In this document: positions 42,238-54,157 of the stretch, piece after piece
How the letters are laid out: the number at the start of each line of letters is the position of its first letter
How positions within the stretch are numbered: position 1 is the first letter of the stretch
DNA from: Costus lasius
Taxonomy: Eukaryota; Streptophyta; Magnoliopsida; Zingiberales; Costaceae
DNA: 64,000 nucleotides
Assembly: GCA_027563935.2 (NCBI GenBank)
Contig: CM050449.1
Coordinates: 87,520,371-87,584,370, forward strand
Direction: 5' to 3'
Position numbers and translations under genes: made by a program
The notes under the pieces: generated by a model
What the model was told of the DNA's origin: nothing
The model's input: only the letters and a program-made list of their open reading frames with translations
Databases searched by the model: none

Positions 42238-44470
42238 TGTTAGGGAATACCGGGTGTAATTTAAAATTTTTGCAGTCCCAGGACGCAGCGGAAGCATTAC
42301 ACCCGAAATATATTCCTTTGCCCAAGGATCTATGCAAGGGAGAACACAAGGATGTGACAAGGATAATACCTCTATTGCTTGCTCGGTTCTTGAAGCCATG
42401 TTCGAAGACGATCAAGTGCTCGCCCTCTACAAGTATCCACGCGTCGACTCCTTGATCGTTGCTCCCTTCCACGCTTGGTGCTAGCCTTGGGAAGATAATC
42501 AAGCCTTAGGGTTCCTTCACTTGTCTTGCGCCACCTCCAAGATGAAAGCGCCAAGAAGAGATGAGGAGGAAGATGATGCCGCCAAGCTCTTCTTGTTCTT
42601 GCGCCAAGACAAGGAAATGATGATGCTTGCGGCTATGGAAGAATATGAAGACACCATGCACTCCTCCTTCTTGCACCAAAGAGAGAGGAAGAAGAGGATG
42701 CTTGCGGCTTCAAGAAGGAAGAAGGTTGCGCCACCTCTATGCACTCTCGCCCTTATGCTTGCGCCTCCTCTTGATGTGCTCATGCCTCCAAGGATTGAAC
42801 ACACGAACCAACCTCCCAAGAGGGGGCGGAAAGGGTCCTATTAATAGGACAAGGGGCGGCTAGGGCAATGGCTAGGATCATGCCAAGTGGGTGGCTAGGA
42901 TAAAGGAGTCTTGAGGTAAGGAAAGTCTCCAAGACTTTACCATAAACCTCATTCAACCTATCTTAATTTGCCTAATGGCAATATCAGCCCAAGACATGCC
43001 TTAGAGGCATGCATTCCATCCAAGGAGAAGGGCTAGGCGCAACAAGCAAGAGGAATTCGGCTAGAGTGGTGTCTTGGGAGAAATTAGGGTTTGAGGTAAG
43101 GTAAGTCTCCAAAACTTTACCATATACCTCTTCCCAACATCCATATGCGCCTAGGAACTTCCCATAAAAGTTCTCAAGCCATATTAGCCCCAAGACTTGC
43201 CTTAGAGGCAAGGTTTCCATCAAGGGAGAAAGGGCAAGGCGCCTTTTACTTCCTTAATGAAGCAAAACCGCCCACTTCACCCCATTATGCCCCTAGGCGC
43301 TAATGGGTGAAGACTTCTCCCCATTATACCCTTTTAGCCAATTCTCTCTTCATGACAACTAATTATTGGGCCTCATTGAATAATGAGCAAGCCCAAACTT
43401 CATGGCATGGGTTGATTAAGCTATTGGATCCAATCCAATGCAACCCTAATCCAAATGTGACCAATCTAGGTCAATTTCGGGTCAACCTGCCAAAAATGAA
43501 GTTTGGCTCCAATAACCTTCTTCCAACTCATCAAGCCCGTTGGCGCTGATGAAATCTTCCAAATGGATCCAAGTTATCCAATAACTTGATCCTAAGGCTT
43601 CTGATTAAAGCAACGTCAAGAGTCTATTGCGTGTGACCCCGTAGGATCCTAATGATGATGGCAATGATGTAAACATCATAAGTAGTGAGGGGTATCTAGC
43701 AACACATCACTACTACCCATGTCATAGGACTTAAGTCATATGGCAACAACTCCTAACCAAATAACGAGGATTCCCATGCATTATAGATCCCTTTGCCTAA
43801 ACTGATATCCTGCCATTGGATTAGTCTCAAGTTCATCAATCCAATGCATTGGTCATGACTCAACTAGTGTGGCCACACATTCCTGTCATGCACCAATAAG
43901 GTGGGGCGCCCCCCGAGTGGATATCATGCTTCCAATAAGGAAGGGGCAAATCCTATTATTGGTCATCCATGTCTCTACATGACTTATGACATGCCCAATG
44001 ACAGTCGTTTTGGTCTCCCAATTACGGAGAGACGTAAGACTGTATCAAAGCATACCCATCATCAAATCTAGACATGAATACCTCAAGTCTAAGGATCAAT
44101 GCAAACCTCTTGCATGTGAGATTGACTTGTTGACTAGACAAGTCAATCCTCACGGTGGATCACTCTAGTGCATCCAATGCACCTGTATGTCTGCGTTACT
44201 GTGTCCTGCACCTAACTAGTCCATACACCAGTCTCACATGTACCAAAGCTGTCCCATATCTGCTAAGGTACCTTGACTAGGGATAGCTTATGAGAATGGA
44301 TCCAACCAAACTCCTGGGACATTATTTATGCAGCTCAATACATCAACGCAGGTAGAAAAGTCTGCATAATAACGACCATGCCTCTATAAAGAATAACAAT
44401 TCCATCAAAGTACATTCAAACAATGCCCGACCATGTCCAAACATTGGTCTGCAGGGCATAAACACCAACA
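42238..44470 (-). repeat. 5' LTR of the minus-strand copia
   Basis: 2233 bp, the partner of 35246-37478. Right flank GGTTA at 44471-44475. Confidence 0.9.
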
Positions 44471-44475
44471 GGTTA

Positions 44476-44750
44476 TAGTTTGCACACATAGCTTGTTGTT
44501 TGGTGCTGTTGAAAGATTAAGTTAACTCAATTTATTGTTCCATTCATGAGAAGTGCACTTGTTGTCTTTACCTCAACCCTAACATACATCACATGTGACA
44601 TGATTATTTGCATCTAGCTTCATAACTCAACTATTACTTGTACATCTTGTCATGGGAATGAGAAATAATAACAGTGGTACCAAAGTGTTTTTGTACATAG
44701 TACTTCCACTTGGCACTGTTCTTAGCATTACACTAAAAACGGGATAGTGG
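44476..44750 (+). other. Athila-like 3' region, left of the solo LTR
   Basis: Noncoding. It contains ACAGTGGTACCAAAG and ACTTGGCACTGTT, a motif pair repeated at 46540-46610 and, inverted, at 56390-56530 in the minus-strand Athila remnant. Confidence 0.5.
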
Positions 44751-46488
44751 TGTTAGTGTTTATGCCCTAGGACCTCAGGATGGTCCATTGGGATATGTGT
44801 ATCACATCTAGCTGATAGATGAGTTATCCTGACATTGTCATTGTCATGCGAGTTTGTACATCTGCGCATCTGTACATTTGCATATACAATATCCCTAAGA
44901 GATAGATTTTATCTAGTCTCTGTGTTTATCCCTGGTCGAGAATCATGGTGGATATGGGACAGCTATGATTCGCTTGAGACTAGTATATGTGCTGGTTGAG
45001 CACGGGTTGCTAACGCAGGCATATGGGTATATCAAGGGAGATATACTGGATCGACCCACCGTGAGGATTCATCTCAGTATCACGAGATGAATATCACAGT
45101 GACAGAGTTGTGCTTGTCCTAGACTTGAGGGCATTGGTATCTCTATATAGTGATTGATGTACTTTGATGCAACCTAACGCTTCGCCGTAAAAGGGAAGTC
45201 ATAACGGTTGTCATTGGGTATGTCATAAGCCGTATGAGAGATTCAATGTGCCAATAGAGAATTTGCCCCTTCCTTACGGGGAAGATTGATTGACCATGGA
45301 GCCCCTATATGGATGATTGAAAGTGTATAACCATACCCAGGTGAGAACCTGATTTATTCCTAGTCATGCCAAATTATTGGGATTAACAAGTGTGACACAC
45401 TTGCCCAATCTGGACATCAGTTAGCAAAAGGACAAAGCTGCACTTATACTTTGTCGCAGTCTTGGGGGATGTCGATGATGACACCATTCTGATGACTTGG
45501 GTAGCAATGATGTACTGCTAGGTGCCACTCATTGCTTTTGATGATTTAGTCATCACTGCCAACGTCTGAAGAACCTACAGGGTTGCACAGCTTGACACTC
45601 GAGTTCTCATACTGATCGTTTAGCCTCTAATTGAATCATTGTGTGATTTGGATCTTTTTGGGGAACTGATGCTTTGAGACTTTTATAGAGGATATGATAT
45701 TTTATTTTAGTTCATTGTTGACCACTAGTTGACTCTAGTGGACCACGTTTGACCTCTGTTGACCTGTGTTGTCAAAATGAGTCAAACAAGGGTCTAGGTG
45801 CAAGTTTGGGCTTGGCACTTTAGTCACATGAATAAAATAAAATTATTAATTGGTAAGAGAATTTTTCTCTTGGCTAATTAATAAGCTTGGGTGCATTTTA
45901 CAATTAATTGTGTCTGCGGGGATTCGAACCCATGACACTTAATTGTGAATAGGCACCTATGCTCATCATCCCACATGGGAAAGATCTCCAATGTGCGTCT
46001 GGCTCTGCTATTATAAATAGAGAAGCCCACCTGGGAGATGTTTGGTACCAGACTCTTCTCTTGTCTCTAGTTGTCGCCTCCCCTCTGCTCCTTGGCGTGA
46101 GGGTCTAGGAGGTGACGACAAATAAAAGTTTTTCGGCATCAAAGGTTGGGACAAGTGGCAGTGCTACCCACTCCTTGTCGCCAACACCCCTTCTTCTCCT
46201 TGGCATTGGTGCAAGTTGAGAAGGCTAGAGGCGTGGATCTTATCTCCCGGGGCTAGCACCCAGTGCGGAGATTGGAGAGGACTTGAGGAGTCCGTGTGTG
46301 CGTGATTGCAGAGCACGGGCCTTTGCGCGTCTTCATCATCGGCCGCTCCTAAAAGTTGCTTGATAAGGTACTGCCCTCTTCACATCCTTTGTATTCTTCA
46401 TAAGACGGTCCTTATTGTTGAATTAGGAATCTCATTTCGGGCTCGCTTCTGCTGTTTTCGTTTTCTTTTAGCCCGGGGATTCCCAACA
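44751..46488 (+). mobile_element. Solo LTR of a copia element, 1738 bp
   Basis: TGTTAGTGTTTATGCCC...TTCCCAACA with AGTGG on both sides (44746-44750 and 46489-46493) and no internal sequence, as left by LTR-LTR recombination. The start is similar to the 2233-bp LTR family. It contains a minus-strand tRNA-like segment at 45911-45980. Confidence 0.9.
45911..45980 (-). other. tRNA-like segment in the solo LTR
   Basis: On the minus strand TGGGATGATGAGC (A-box-like, 45973 to 45961) precedes GGTTCGAATCC (perfect B box, 45930 to 45920) by 43 bases start to start. T-stem pairing is only partial and no full cloverleaf forms, so this is not called a tRNA gene. Confidence 0.35.
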
Positions 46489-46493
46489 AGTGG

Positions 46494-46966
46494 TACCTAA
46501 GTTCATTGTCTATTATGCTTGGCACTATCCCTAGAGTTGAAATAATAGCAGTGGTACTGAAGCCATGGTGTTCTCACTCATCTGGCTTGGCACTGTTTTG
46601 CATATCTTTGTTCTAAAAATAAAAAAAAAAGAGCACCACATAGGTACTATGTGGCACCGATTCTATTTTCCCATGACTTGATGTACATTCATTTGATTTG
46701 TGAATGCTTGATCAAATATATCATTTGTGTGAGATGCACGATAAAGGTTTTAGTACTGTCAACTTTGTATACTCTACTGAACTATATCAGTAATATTTGA
46801 TTTAATTTGGTTTCGATGCTATATTATAACTTGACGCCTGTTGTGACTAAATTATAACCTTCCCAGACTAACCAAAGTTAACTGAGATTCTTCACTTTAT
46901 TTCATCACTATGTTCTAGACAATTCAATTACTTGAGGACAAGCAAAACTTTAAGTCCAATGTATTT
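46494..46966 (+). other. Athila-like 3' region before the LTR
   Basis: Repeats of GCAGTGGTAC and CTTGGCACT, then ACTTGAGGACAAGCAAAACTT, a block usually found just before the polypurine tract in Athila/Tat elements. Where a G-rich tract is expected the sequence reads AAGTCCAATGTATT. Confidence 0.55.
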
Positions 46967-48477
46967 TGATATCATGCATATATATGATATATCGTGGCTT
47001 AATTCTATTGTTATTTTGGAGTAAAATGCATGCTTTATCTCGTTTATTTGCCTAAATGATTTATACTATTCAGAATCTTCACTTTTTCTTAGTTTCGTTG
47101 AAATGTAGGGATTATGCCTTAAAATTGGTGGAATCTAGAAGATCTGAAGGTATGAGATGACTTCTCATGATGAGATGAAGCTACACGTCAAATTTTAGCT
47201 CAAACGGAGTTTTCTACTCTCTTCACGGGCATGGCTGTGCATCCGTGCACGGCCGTGTATGAGCCTGCTTTCCCAGACTGCACCGAGCTATTCACAGGCA
47301 TGCCCGTGCATTCTTGCACGACCGTGAAGTGTTCAGCCAACTTTTCTAGAACTTGATGAAATGTTCACGGGCACACCCATGAACCCATACATGGCCCGTG
47401 AAGAGTTATTTTTCCAGGAATTGAAGTTTGCCGAGCCGTTCACAAGCATGGCCGTGCATCGTTCTACCTGTTCGACACCCATTCGGTTTTTCGTTCATTT
47501 CTTACTATTCTTGCAGCGGAATTTACTAAAATTTCACAAATACCTTCCTAACTTAGCAACCGACAATTTGGGACCAGAATCAGGCAATTTGGCAGAGCGG
47601 TTGGAGAGAACAAAGCAAAAGGGCAACAACTAGGGTTTCGGGCGATTTTCTTGATGGCAGGACTATTTTGGCTCGATTTCTCCCTTATTTCGGCACTAAG
47701 GATTGTGCTCTATCCTGTCCCATCAAGGATCTAGTGCTCCCTCTGGTTTGATTCAATTTGTTTGAGAGATTTCATGTATTTAACGATGAATATTATAGCG
47801 TAAGCCTATTTTTGGGGTTTGGGCGTAGCCCGCTATAAGAATATTGAATGTTAATGCTTGATCTATACATTTCTTAGATTTATCTTTGTTCTTATTCATG
47901 TTTAAGAAGTTTTAATCCATATTTGTGTACTGGCCATACATACATATGCTTTAGGCATTGTGGGAAGGACTGAGAGGTGAACCACAACGTCGGATCCCCT
48001 TAGAATGGACTGGTGATTTAGGCCACGAGAGTTGTCGAAATCACCTGAGGAACAATAATTCTTCACAGAACCCATTGGGTCTGCTTAACCCGGTAAGCCA
48101 TGAGAGTAGGTGACTTGGGTTAAGTTAGACATCGGACTATGTCCTGAGAGGGAACACATCTGTACCTTAGGAAGGATTACCTTAAGAACTTAGGTTAAAC
48201 AACTTCAAACAATAGCATTATCTCTCTGTCGTTCTTCAGTGTGGTGAAACCCAAAACCCCGATTCTCTCTTAAGATCTTCACAACCCGCTTGTTCCTAAT
48301 TCTGCCTTAGACTTGTTTAGTTTACTTTATTGCATTAGGATTTTAGTGACACTCCTATATTTATTTGATCACCTAGCTATTAATTATCTGATTAGTTAGT
48401 ACTTGACCCCTAGTCCCTGTGGGATCAATACTTTCTTATTACGTGATAGACCGTGCACTTGTAGTACGCACCTATCA
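46967..48477 (+). repeat. Athila-like 3' LTR
   Basis: TGATATCATGCAT...GCACCTATCA, 1511 bp, related to the inverted copy at 21862-23353. It ends against a gypsy RT frame; GAGAT (48478-48482) is a possible target copy. Confidence 0.75.
47222..47462. repeat. Palindromic array in the 3' LTR
   Basis: Units start near 47222, 47291, 47363 and 47439, built as TTCACGGGCATG..GTGCATCCGTGCAC..GGCCGTG. The unit structure is the same as at 22890-23142. Confidence 0.7.
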
Positions 48478-50857
48478 GAGATGCTTGAGATGGTCTTCTT
48501 GGTTGTTGCTAAAAATTAATATGTCATCAAAGTACACAACCAGGAATTTCCCTATGTAGGGTTTTAGCACGTGGTTCATCAACCTCATGAAAGTGGAAGG
48601 CACATTGGTGAGACCAAAAGGCATCACCAACCACTCATAAAGATCATCGGCTATCTTGAATGCCATTTTCCATTCATCCCCTTCTCGAATCCTTACCTGA
48701 TGATACCCACTGCATAGATCCAACTTGGAGAACCAAGTGGATCCAGCAATCATGTCAAGCATATCATCAAGACGGGGTATGGGAAACCGATATTTGATTG
48801 TTATTTTGTTGATATCCTGATAGTCTATACACATGCGCCATGTGCCATCCTTCTTTGGAGTTAGAAGGGCAGGAACAACGCATGGGCTCAAGCTCTCCCT
48901 AATCAATCCTTTAATTAATAATTCATCAACTTGCCTTCGGAGCTCCACGTGCTCTACAGGGCTCATGAGATAATGTGGTAGATGTGGGAGGGTGGCCCCT
49001 GGCACTAAGTCGACGGCATGCTGGATACCACGCTCAGATGGAAGCTCCTCGGGGAGTTCCTCAGGGGTGATTTCTTGGTACCCTTCCAACAGTCTACACA
49101 CTTCAGGAGGTGTTTCACTCATTGAAGTTTCCTCAACTGGCTTGATAAGTAAGGTGTAGACTTGATTCATTTCTTGTGATTCCTTTAGAAAAGGCTGGGC
49201 TTTTAGCATAGTGATGGCCTTGGGTGCTTCAATAGCCTTACCTTTAGTATGTGAGGCTCTTATTTCTCAGGGTAGGCTAGGTACTATAGTAATCTTCCTG
49301 CCATTATTCATGAAAGTGTAAGTGTTACTCCTCCCATAATGGATGACATCTAGGTCATAGAGCCATGGTCTTCCTAATAGGACATCCGCCACATCCATAT
49401 TGGTGACCTCACACCAAATTTTTCCTTGAAAGGCGGCTAAGTGTAATGGGACAACACACTGGTGGGTAATAGGTATGTTGGTTTGATCAACCTAGGAAAT
49501 ACTATATGGTTTTGGATGGTCTTCTAGGTTCAGCCCAAACTTGGTAACAGCTCCCCTAGATATGACATTTAAACTACTACCACTATCTACCACAATCTTA
49601 TATTCCTTACCATTGCACCTAGTATAAGTGTAGAACAAGCTAGTCCTTCTCCAATCTTCGGGTTGGGTGTCCTTAAGGAGGGTGCATCTCACTATTCCTA
49701 CTATAGTGTTTACAGGGTCTTCCTCACTGTTGTAATCAGGGGCATATACATCCTCACCAAATTCTTCTGGCTCTACTACTAGTTCTAAGGTGTCCTCGGT
49801 TATGAGTAAGGTCTTCCTCCTACAGTCTTTGGCTAAATGGCTCGGTTGGGAGCACTTATAACAGGTGACTTTGGTAGGGGTTGGGGTAGTCCTAATGTTG
49901 TTGGGCACACTAGGGTGAGGTACACTAGAGGGATTATCCTTAGACGGGATAATAGCAGGAATATTATGATTTTTATGGGTAACCGGGGTGGTTCTGTACT
50001 GCCTAAACTCATATTCTATTTCACTAGCTAGCTGGGAGACTTCTTGGATGCTATCAGTGGGTTGGTACACTAGAGCTCTTCTTATCTCTGGCCTTAATCT
50101 AGCTTTATACCTATTGATGGTCATCCATGGTTCCTCATCTATGCCACACCTAATCATCAGTTTGTCAAACTTATTGGTGTACTCCCTTACGATGTCATTA
50201 CCTTGGGTCAACCTAGTCAGCTGGTCATAGGTCCTCTGCCTATAATGTGTGGATACGTACTTTTCTCCTAGTCTTTGTTTCATACTTGCCCAACTAGTTA
50301 CAGGATCTAAACGTCTCCTCTTAAGCTATTTTTCTAAGTCGGTCCAGTAAACTAGGGCAGTCCCTCTAAGCATTAAACGAGCATATTTTACCTTACTCCT
50401 TTCAGGTATGGCCTAACATTCAAGTATTGTTCAACAAGGGTTTCCCATTCTTGGTACCCTTGTGTGGCAACATTTCCATCAAACAGGGGTGGATTCATCC
50501 TTAAAGTTTTGAAGATGTCCTTGTCCTCACGCCCCCTATAAGGTTCATTTAGGTTATGGTCGCTAGGGGTAGTGACCCTATGGTGTTGTTGGTGTTGGTC
50601 ATTTTAGAATTCTTATCTAGGCTTAGTTTGACTAGGTCCCTGTCCCCATGAATTTTCTTGGGTTCTCGTAGGTGATTGATAGTGGATTCATTCTTGTTCA
50701 GCATTGGGGTAGGAGGTTGTTAACTTAAGTTTTGTTGATATTCTTCTACCCTATCCAAACGATGCAATACTTCTTGTAGCATTCTCATCTTGTCATTCAT
50801 GGAGGATCCTCCTCCCTCAGTAGTATCATTACTAGCCCTACTTCTTGTGTTTACCAT
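48478..50857 (-). pseudogene. Chromovirus-like gypsy gag-protease-RT remnant
   Basis: Gag starts at the ATG 50857-50855 (MVNTRSRASNDTTEGGG). Stops and shifts occur between 50730 and 50284. The frame 50283-49492 then carries the end of gag, the knuckle CYKCSQPSHLAKDC and protease (YKIVVDSGSSLNVIS). After more stops, 49209-48478 encodes [33 protein letters not shown] and the catalytic [13 protein letters not shown] is cut at 48478, where the Athila-like LTR ends. RNase H and integrase are not found on the far side (left of 21862), so this copy is incomplete. Reina/CRM-type affinity is inferred from RT wording. Confidence 0.85.
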
Positions 50858-52086
50858 TTTAAAGAAACAAACACAGCTAGGCAAACAGAATTACAATCAC
50901 AAAATAGAATCTGGTAATGAATAGTAAATGTAAAAAAATTCTGCTAACTTTGCTCAAAGACCCTATTCTCACACAGCAACTGTTCTGTTGGGAATTTATG
51001 AGATTTGAACTTGGAGAGATCAGAGAGATATCAATGACCTTGGATAGCTTCTAACCTACCCAAATCACAATCGCAATCTGGAAAACAAAATCTGGTATGC
51101 AATAGTAATTCAGAAATTTCTAGCTATGTTCCAAGTCTTTAAGGAAGCAGACAGCACTTGTTTTGCTGCGACTCTGAAGTTGTGAACACAAATGAGGGAG
51201 ATCAGGGGGTTGTCTATAGTTTAGATAACCTTTAATCCCTTACCACCACACAAACGCAACAAGAAAGCAAAAACTGGTAAGAAACAGTAGCTGAAAGTTC
51301 AGCTTCAGTTAACTACAGCTCTCGGCCTCAACAATGACTTTAATGGACCGAAGATTGTGTAGCTAGAGGGCCTGACTTCTATCTATTGGTCAGATAGTTT
51401 AAAGGGCCTCTCGGTTCAGAAGTTCTTGGATGAATTCCAAGAGCAGAAATCCAGTAGGAATCTAGCCAACTCAAGTGGAAAAAATCAGATCAACAATAAT
51501 TTAAATTTCAGCTTTTGGTGGATTCGAATTTCAGCCACAGCAATGAGTTTGCTATGTCTAAACTAATGTTTCTAAGAGGCCTGGAGTCTATCTATTATTT
51601 AAATAGCTCAAGGGGCCGCTCGGTTCAGAAAATCCAAGCACAGAATTCAGCAAGCAAAGTTTCAAAATCCAGCAAGGGAAAATAGAGGTCAACAGATTAA
51701 AACCGAAAGATCAGTAGGGTATTCGAAAGTCTTTCTCTCAACCACATAGCACCAAAACATGGCAGAACTAGAGAAACCAAAACTTCAGGAAAATCAGTAG
51801 GCAGCGAGCAGAATTTTAGAGAACAGAGAACAAAACCCAGCAAAAGATTAAATGGATTAGTTTGGTTGAGGGGTTTGTCCTCAGCCAATCTTTCACCCAA
51901 ATCTATAGCAATCCTCTCAGCAACTATATGAATTATAGTGCTGCTTAGATTCAAGCTTAAATGTCAGTAGGATGACCAAAAATCAAAAGACATAGGAAAC
52001 TCAATATTACCAGAAAACAAAGAACAGTGTACACAAAACTCAATCAAATTTCAAAAATTGATTTGCGTGGACAAAAGAGCACCTTA
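50858..52086 (-). other. Leader of the gypsy element
   Basis: Noncoding, AG-rich. Between about 50930 and 51960 the phrases 'TCTGGTA(A/T)..AACAGTA', 'GATCAGAGAGAT' and 'CTCGGTTCAGAA' recur two or three times, giving an imperfect repeat of about 150-250 bases. Confidence 0.45.
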
Positions 52087-52103
52087 GGGCTGCTCTGATA
52101 CCA
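52087..52103 (-). other. Primer-binding site of the gypsy element
   Basis: Minus-strand TGGTATCAGAGCAGCCC, one base from the LTR end at 52105. Confidence 0.75.
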
Positions 52104-52240
52104 CTGAAGTAGGATGAAACTGTTGCGTTTGCAAGTGCATGGATACTTAAAGTAATGAAAAGATACTCAAATGTGATGTGAGCAAACGATTGAAAATTAC
52201 ACGAAATATTATAGAGGAAAGCTGGGACTAGGGTTTCATC

Positions 52241-54157
52241 TGTTGGGAAACCCCGGGGATATTTTACAATTTTTCAGAGATAGACATTACACAGTGGAAG
52301 CAATATCCCCGAAACAAGCCAGTCCCAAAAACCTAGTGAAGATCGCATGCGAGGGAGTCGACACGATGAGATAGAAAATACCTTAAAGCAAGACGAGGCC
52401 GATGTCGAGGTAGGCGCCCAAGCGTGCGCCCTCTGCAGTCTCACACACGGATGCCTCGAGCTCTCTTCTTCCGTGCCCGATGCTAGCCTCGGGAAGAAGA
52501 TCCAAGCCTTTGTCACCTTCTTCAAGCCTTGTGCCACCTCCAAGGATGAAGCGCCAAAGAAGAAGATGAGGAGATGAAGATGCCGCCAAGATGAAGTCCT
52601 TCTTGCGCTAATAGAAGGAGAAGAAGACTTGCTTGCGGCCTTGATGAAGAGATGCACCAAGACCCTCTAGCTTTCACCCCTCTTGATGCTTTCACGCCTC
52701 CAAGGAATCGAACAATAAGAGAGGGGCGGCTAGGGTCCAATAAATAGGGCAAGAGGCGGTTTGGGCAAGGGCTAGGATCATGACAAGTGTGTGGCTAGGA
52801 TGAGGGGGTTTGAGGCAAGGAAAGTCTCCAAGACTTTACCATAAACCTCATTCAACCTATCCATAATTGCCCAAGCACCATATCAACCCAAGACATGCCT
52901 TAAAGGCGTTCATACCATCAAGGGACAAGGGCTAGGCGCATATTGCTTCTTAAAGAAGCAAACTTTGCCACCCAAACCCCATTATGCCCTTAGGCGCCAA
53001 TGGTGTTGGGTTTCTCCCCATTATACCCTTTTATCCTATTGCCTCTTCATGACAACTTGTTATTAGGCCTCATTGGACAATGAGCAAGCCCAAACATCAT
53101 TGCATGGGTTGATTAAGCAATTAGATCCAATCCAATGCAACCCTAATCCAAATGTGACCAACCATGGTCAAATATGGGTCAACATAGCAAAAATGAAGTT
53201 TGGCTCTAATAACTCTCTTCCATCTCATCTGGCCCATTGGCGCTGATGAAATCTCCCAATTAGATCCGAGTTATCCAATAACTCGATCATAAGGCTTCTC
53301 GATCAATACGAGAACTCGAGTATCAAGGTGTGCGACCCTGTAGGTTCCTCTGACGCTGGCAGTGCTGACCAAAGGTCACCACAAGCAGTGAGTGGCACCT
53401 AGCAGTGCATCGCTGCTACCCAGGTCATTGGAATCGACATTTACATCCCCATCATCGCGACTAGGTACAGATGCATTACAGTCTCTTTGCTGAACTGATA
53501 TCCGATTAGACAAGTGTGTCACCACTTGTTTTCACCCAATCACATGGCTATGACTAAATCAAGTTCTCACCTGGGTATGGCCATACACATTTAGTCATAG
53601 AACCATAGAGGAGCTCCATGGATATCAAGATTCCCTCAGGAAGGGACAAATCCTTTGTCTGTCTGTTGACCTTCTCATATGGGTCGTGACATGCTCAATG
53701 ACAGCCGTTATTACCTCCCAACTACGGTGAGGTGTTAGGTTATATCAAAGCATGTCCCTAACCATATAGAATGGCCAATGACCTCAAGTCAAGGGATCAA
53801 TGCATCTCCTATCACTTGTGAGGATAACTCATGACACCAAGTCATTGCCTCACAGCAGGTCTATCCAGTATATCCACCACTGATATACCCATATGTCTGC
53901 ATTAGCACCTCGTGCCTAACTAGCCCATATACTAGTCTCACAAGTACTAGAGCTGTCCCATATCCACTTAAGTACATCGACTAGGGACAACCATTTGAGC
54001 ACAGATCCAATCTTTCTCCAGGGACATTATCATGTAAGTACATAATCGCAAATGTAGACAAACAATGATAACGACAATGCCAGAATGATATATAAATATC
54101 AGTGTCAAGTAGTACAGAGATGGACCAAAATTAGGTCCTAGGGCATATACACCAATA
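52241..54157 (-). mobile_element. Solo LTR of a copia element, 1917 bp
   Basis: Minus-strand TATTGGTGTATATGCCC...GGTTTCCCAACA with TCATC on both sides (52236-52240, 54158-54162). The first base pair pattern TA replaces TG, a mutation. The sequence resembles the 2233-bp LTR family (CTCCAAGACTTTACCATAAACC block). Confidence 0.85.

Larger units (their letters stand above)
35246..44470 (-). mobile_element. Minus-strand copia, decayed interior, 2233-bp LTRs
   Basis: Two LTRs of exactly 2233 bp in reverse orientation, GGTTA duplications (35241-35245, 44471-44475), a primer site at 42221-42236 and a polypurine tract at 37479-37494. The LTRs differ at about 10 places in their first 300 bases and less beyond, so the insertion is older than 5572-14675 but still young. 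The interior (37479-42237) keeps only broken copia coding. The 5-kb interior is about the right size but full of stops, so the copy probably moved using proteins from another element. Confidence 0.9.

Noticed and set aside
52274..52752. Minus- and plus-strand frames of 63-128 codons
   Set aside because: They fall in a solo LTR similar to the 2233-bp LTR family and have no recognisable protein.
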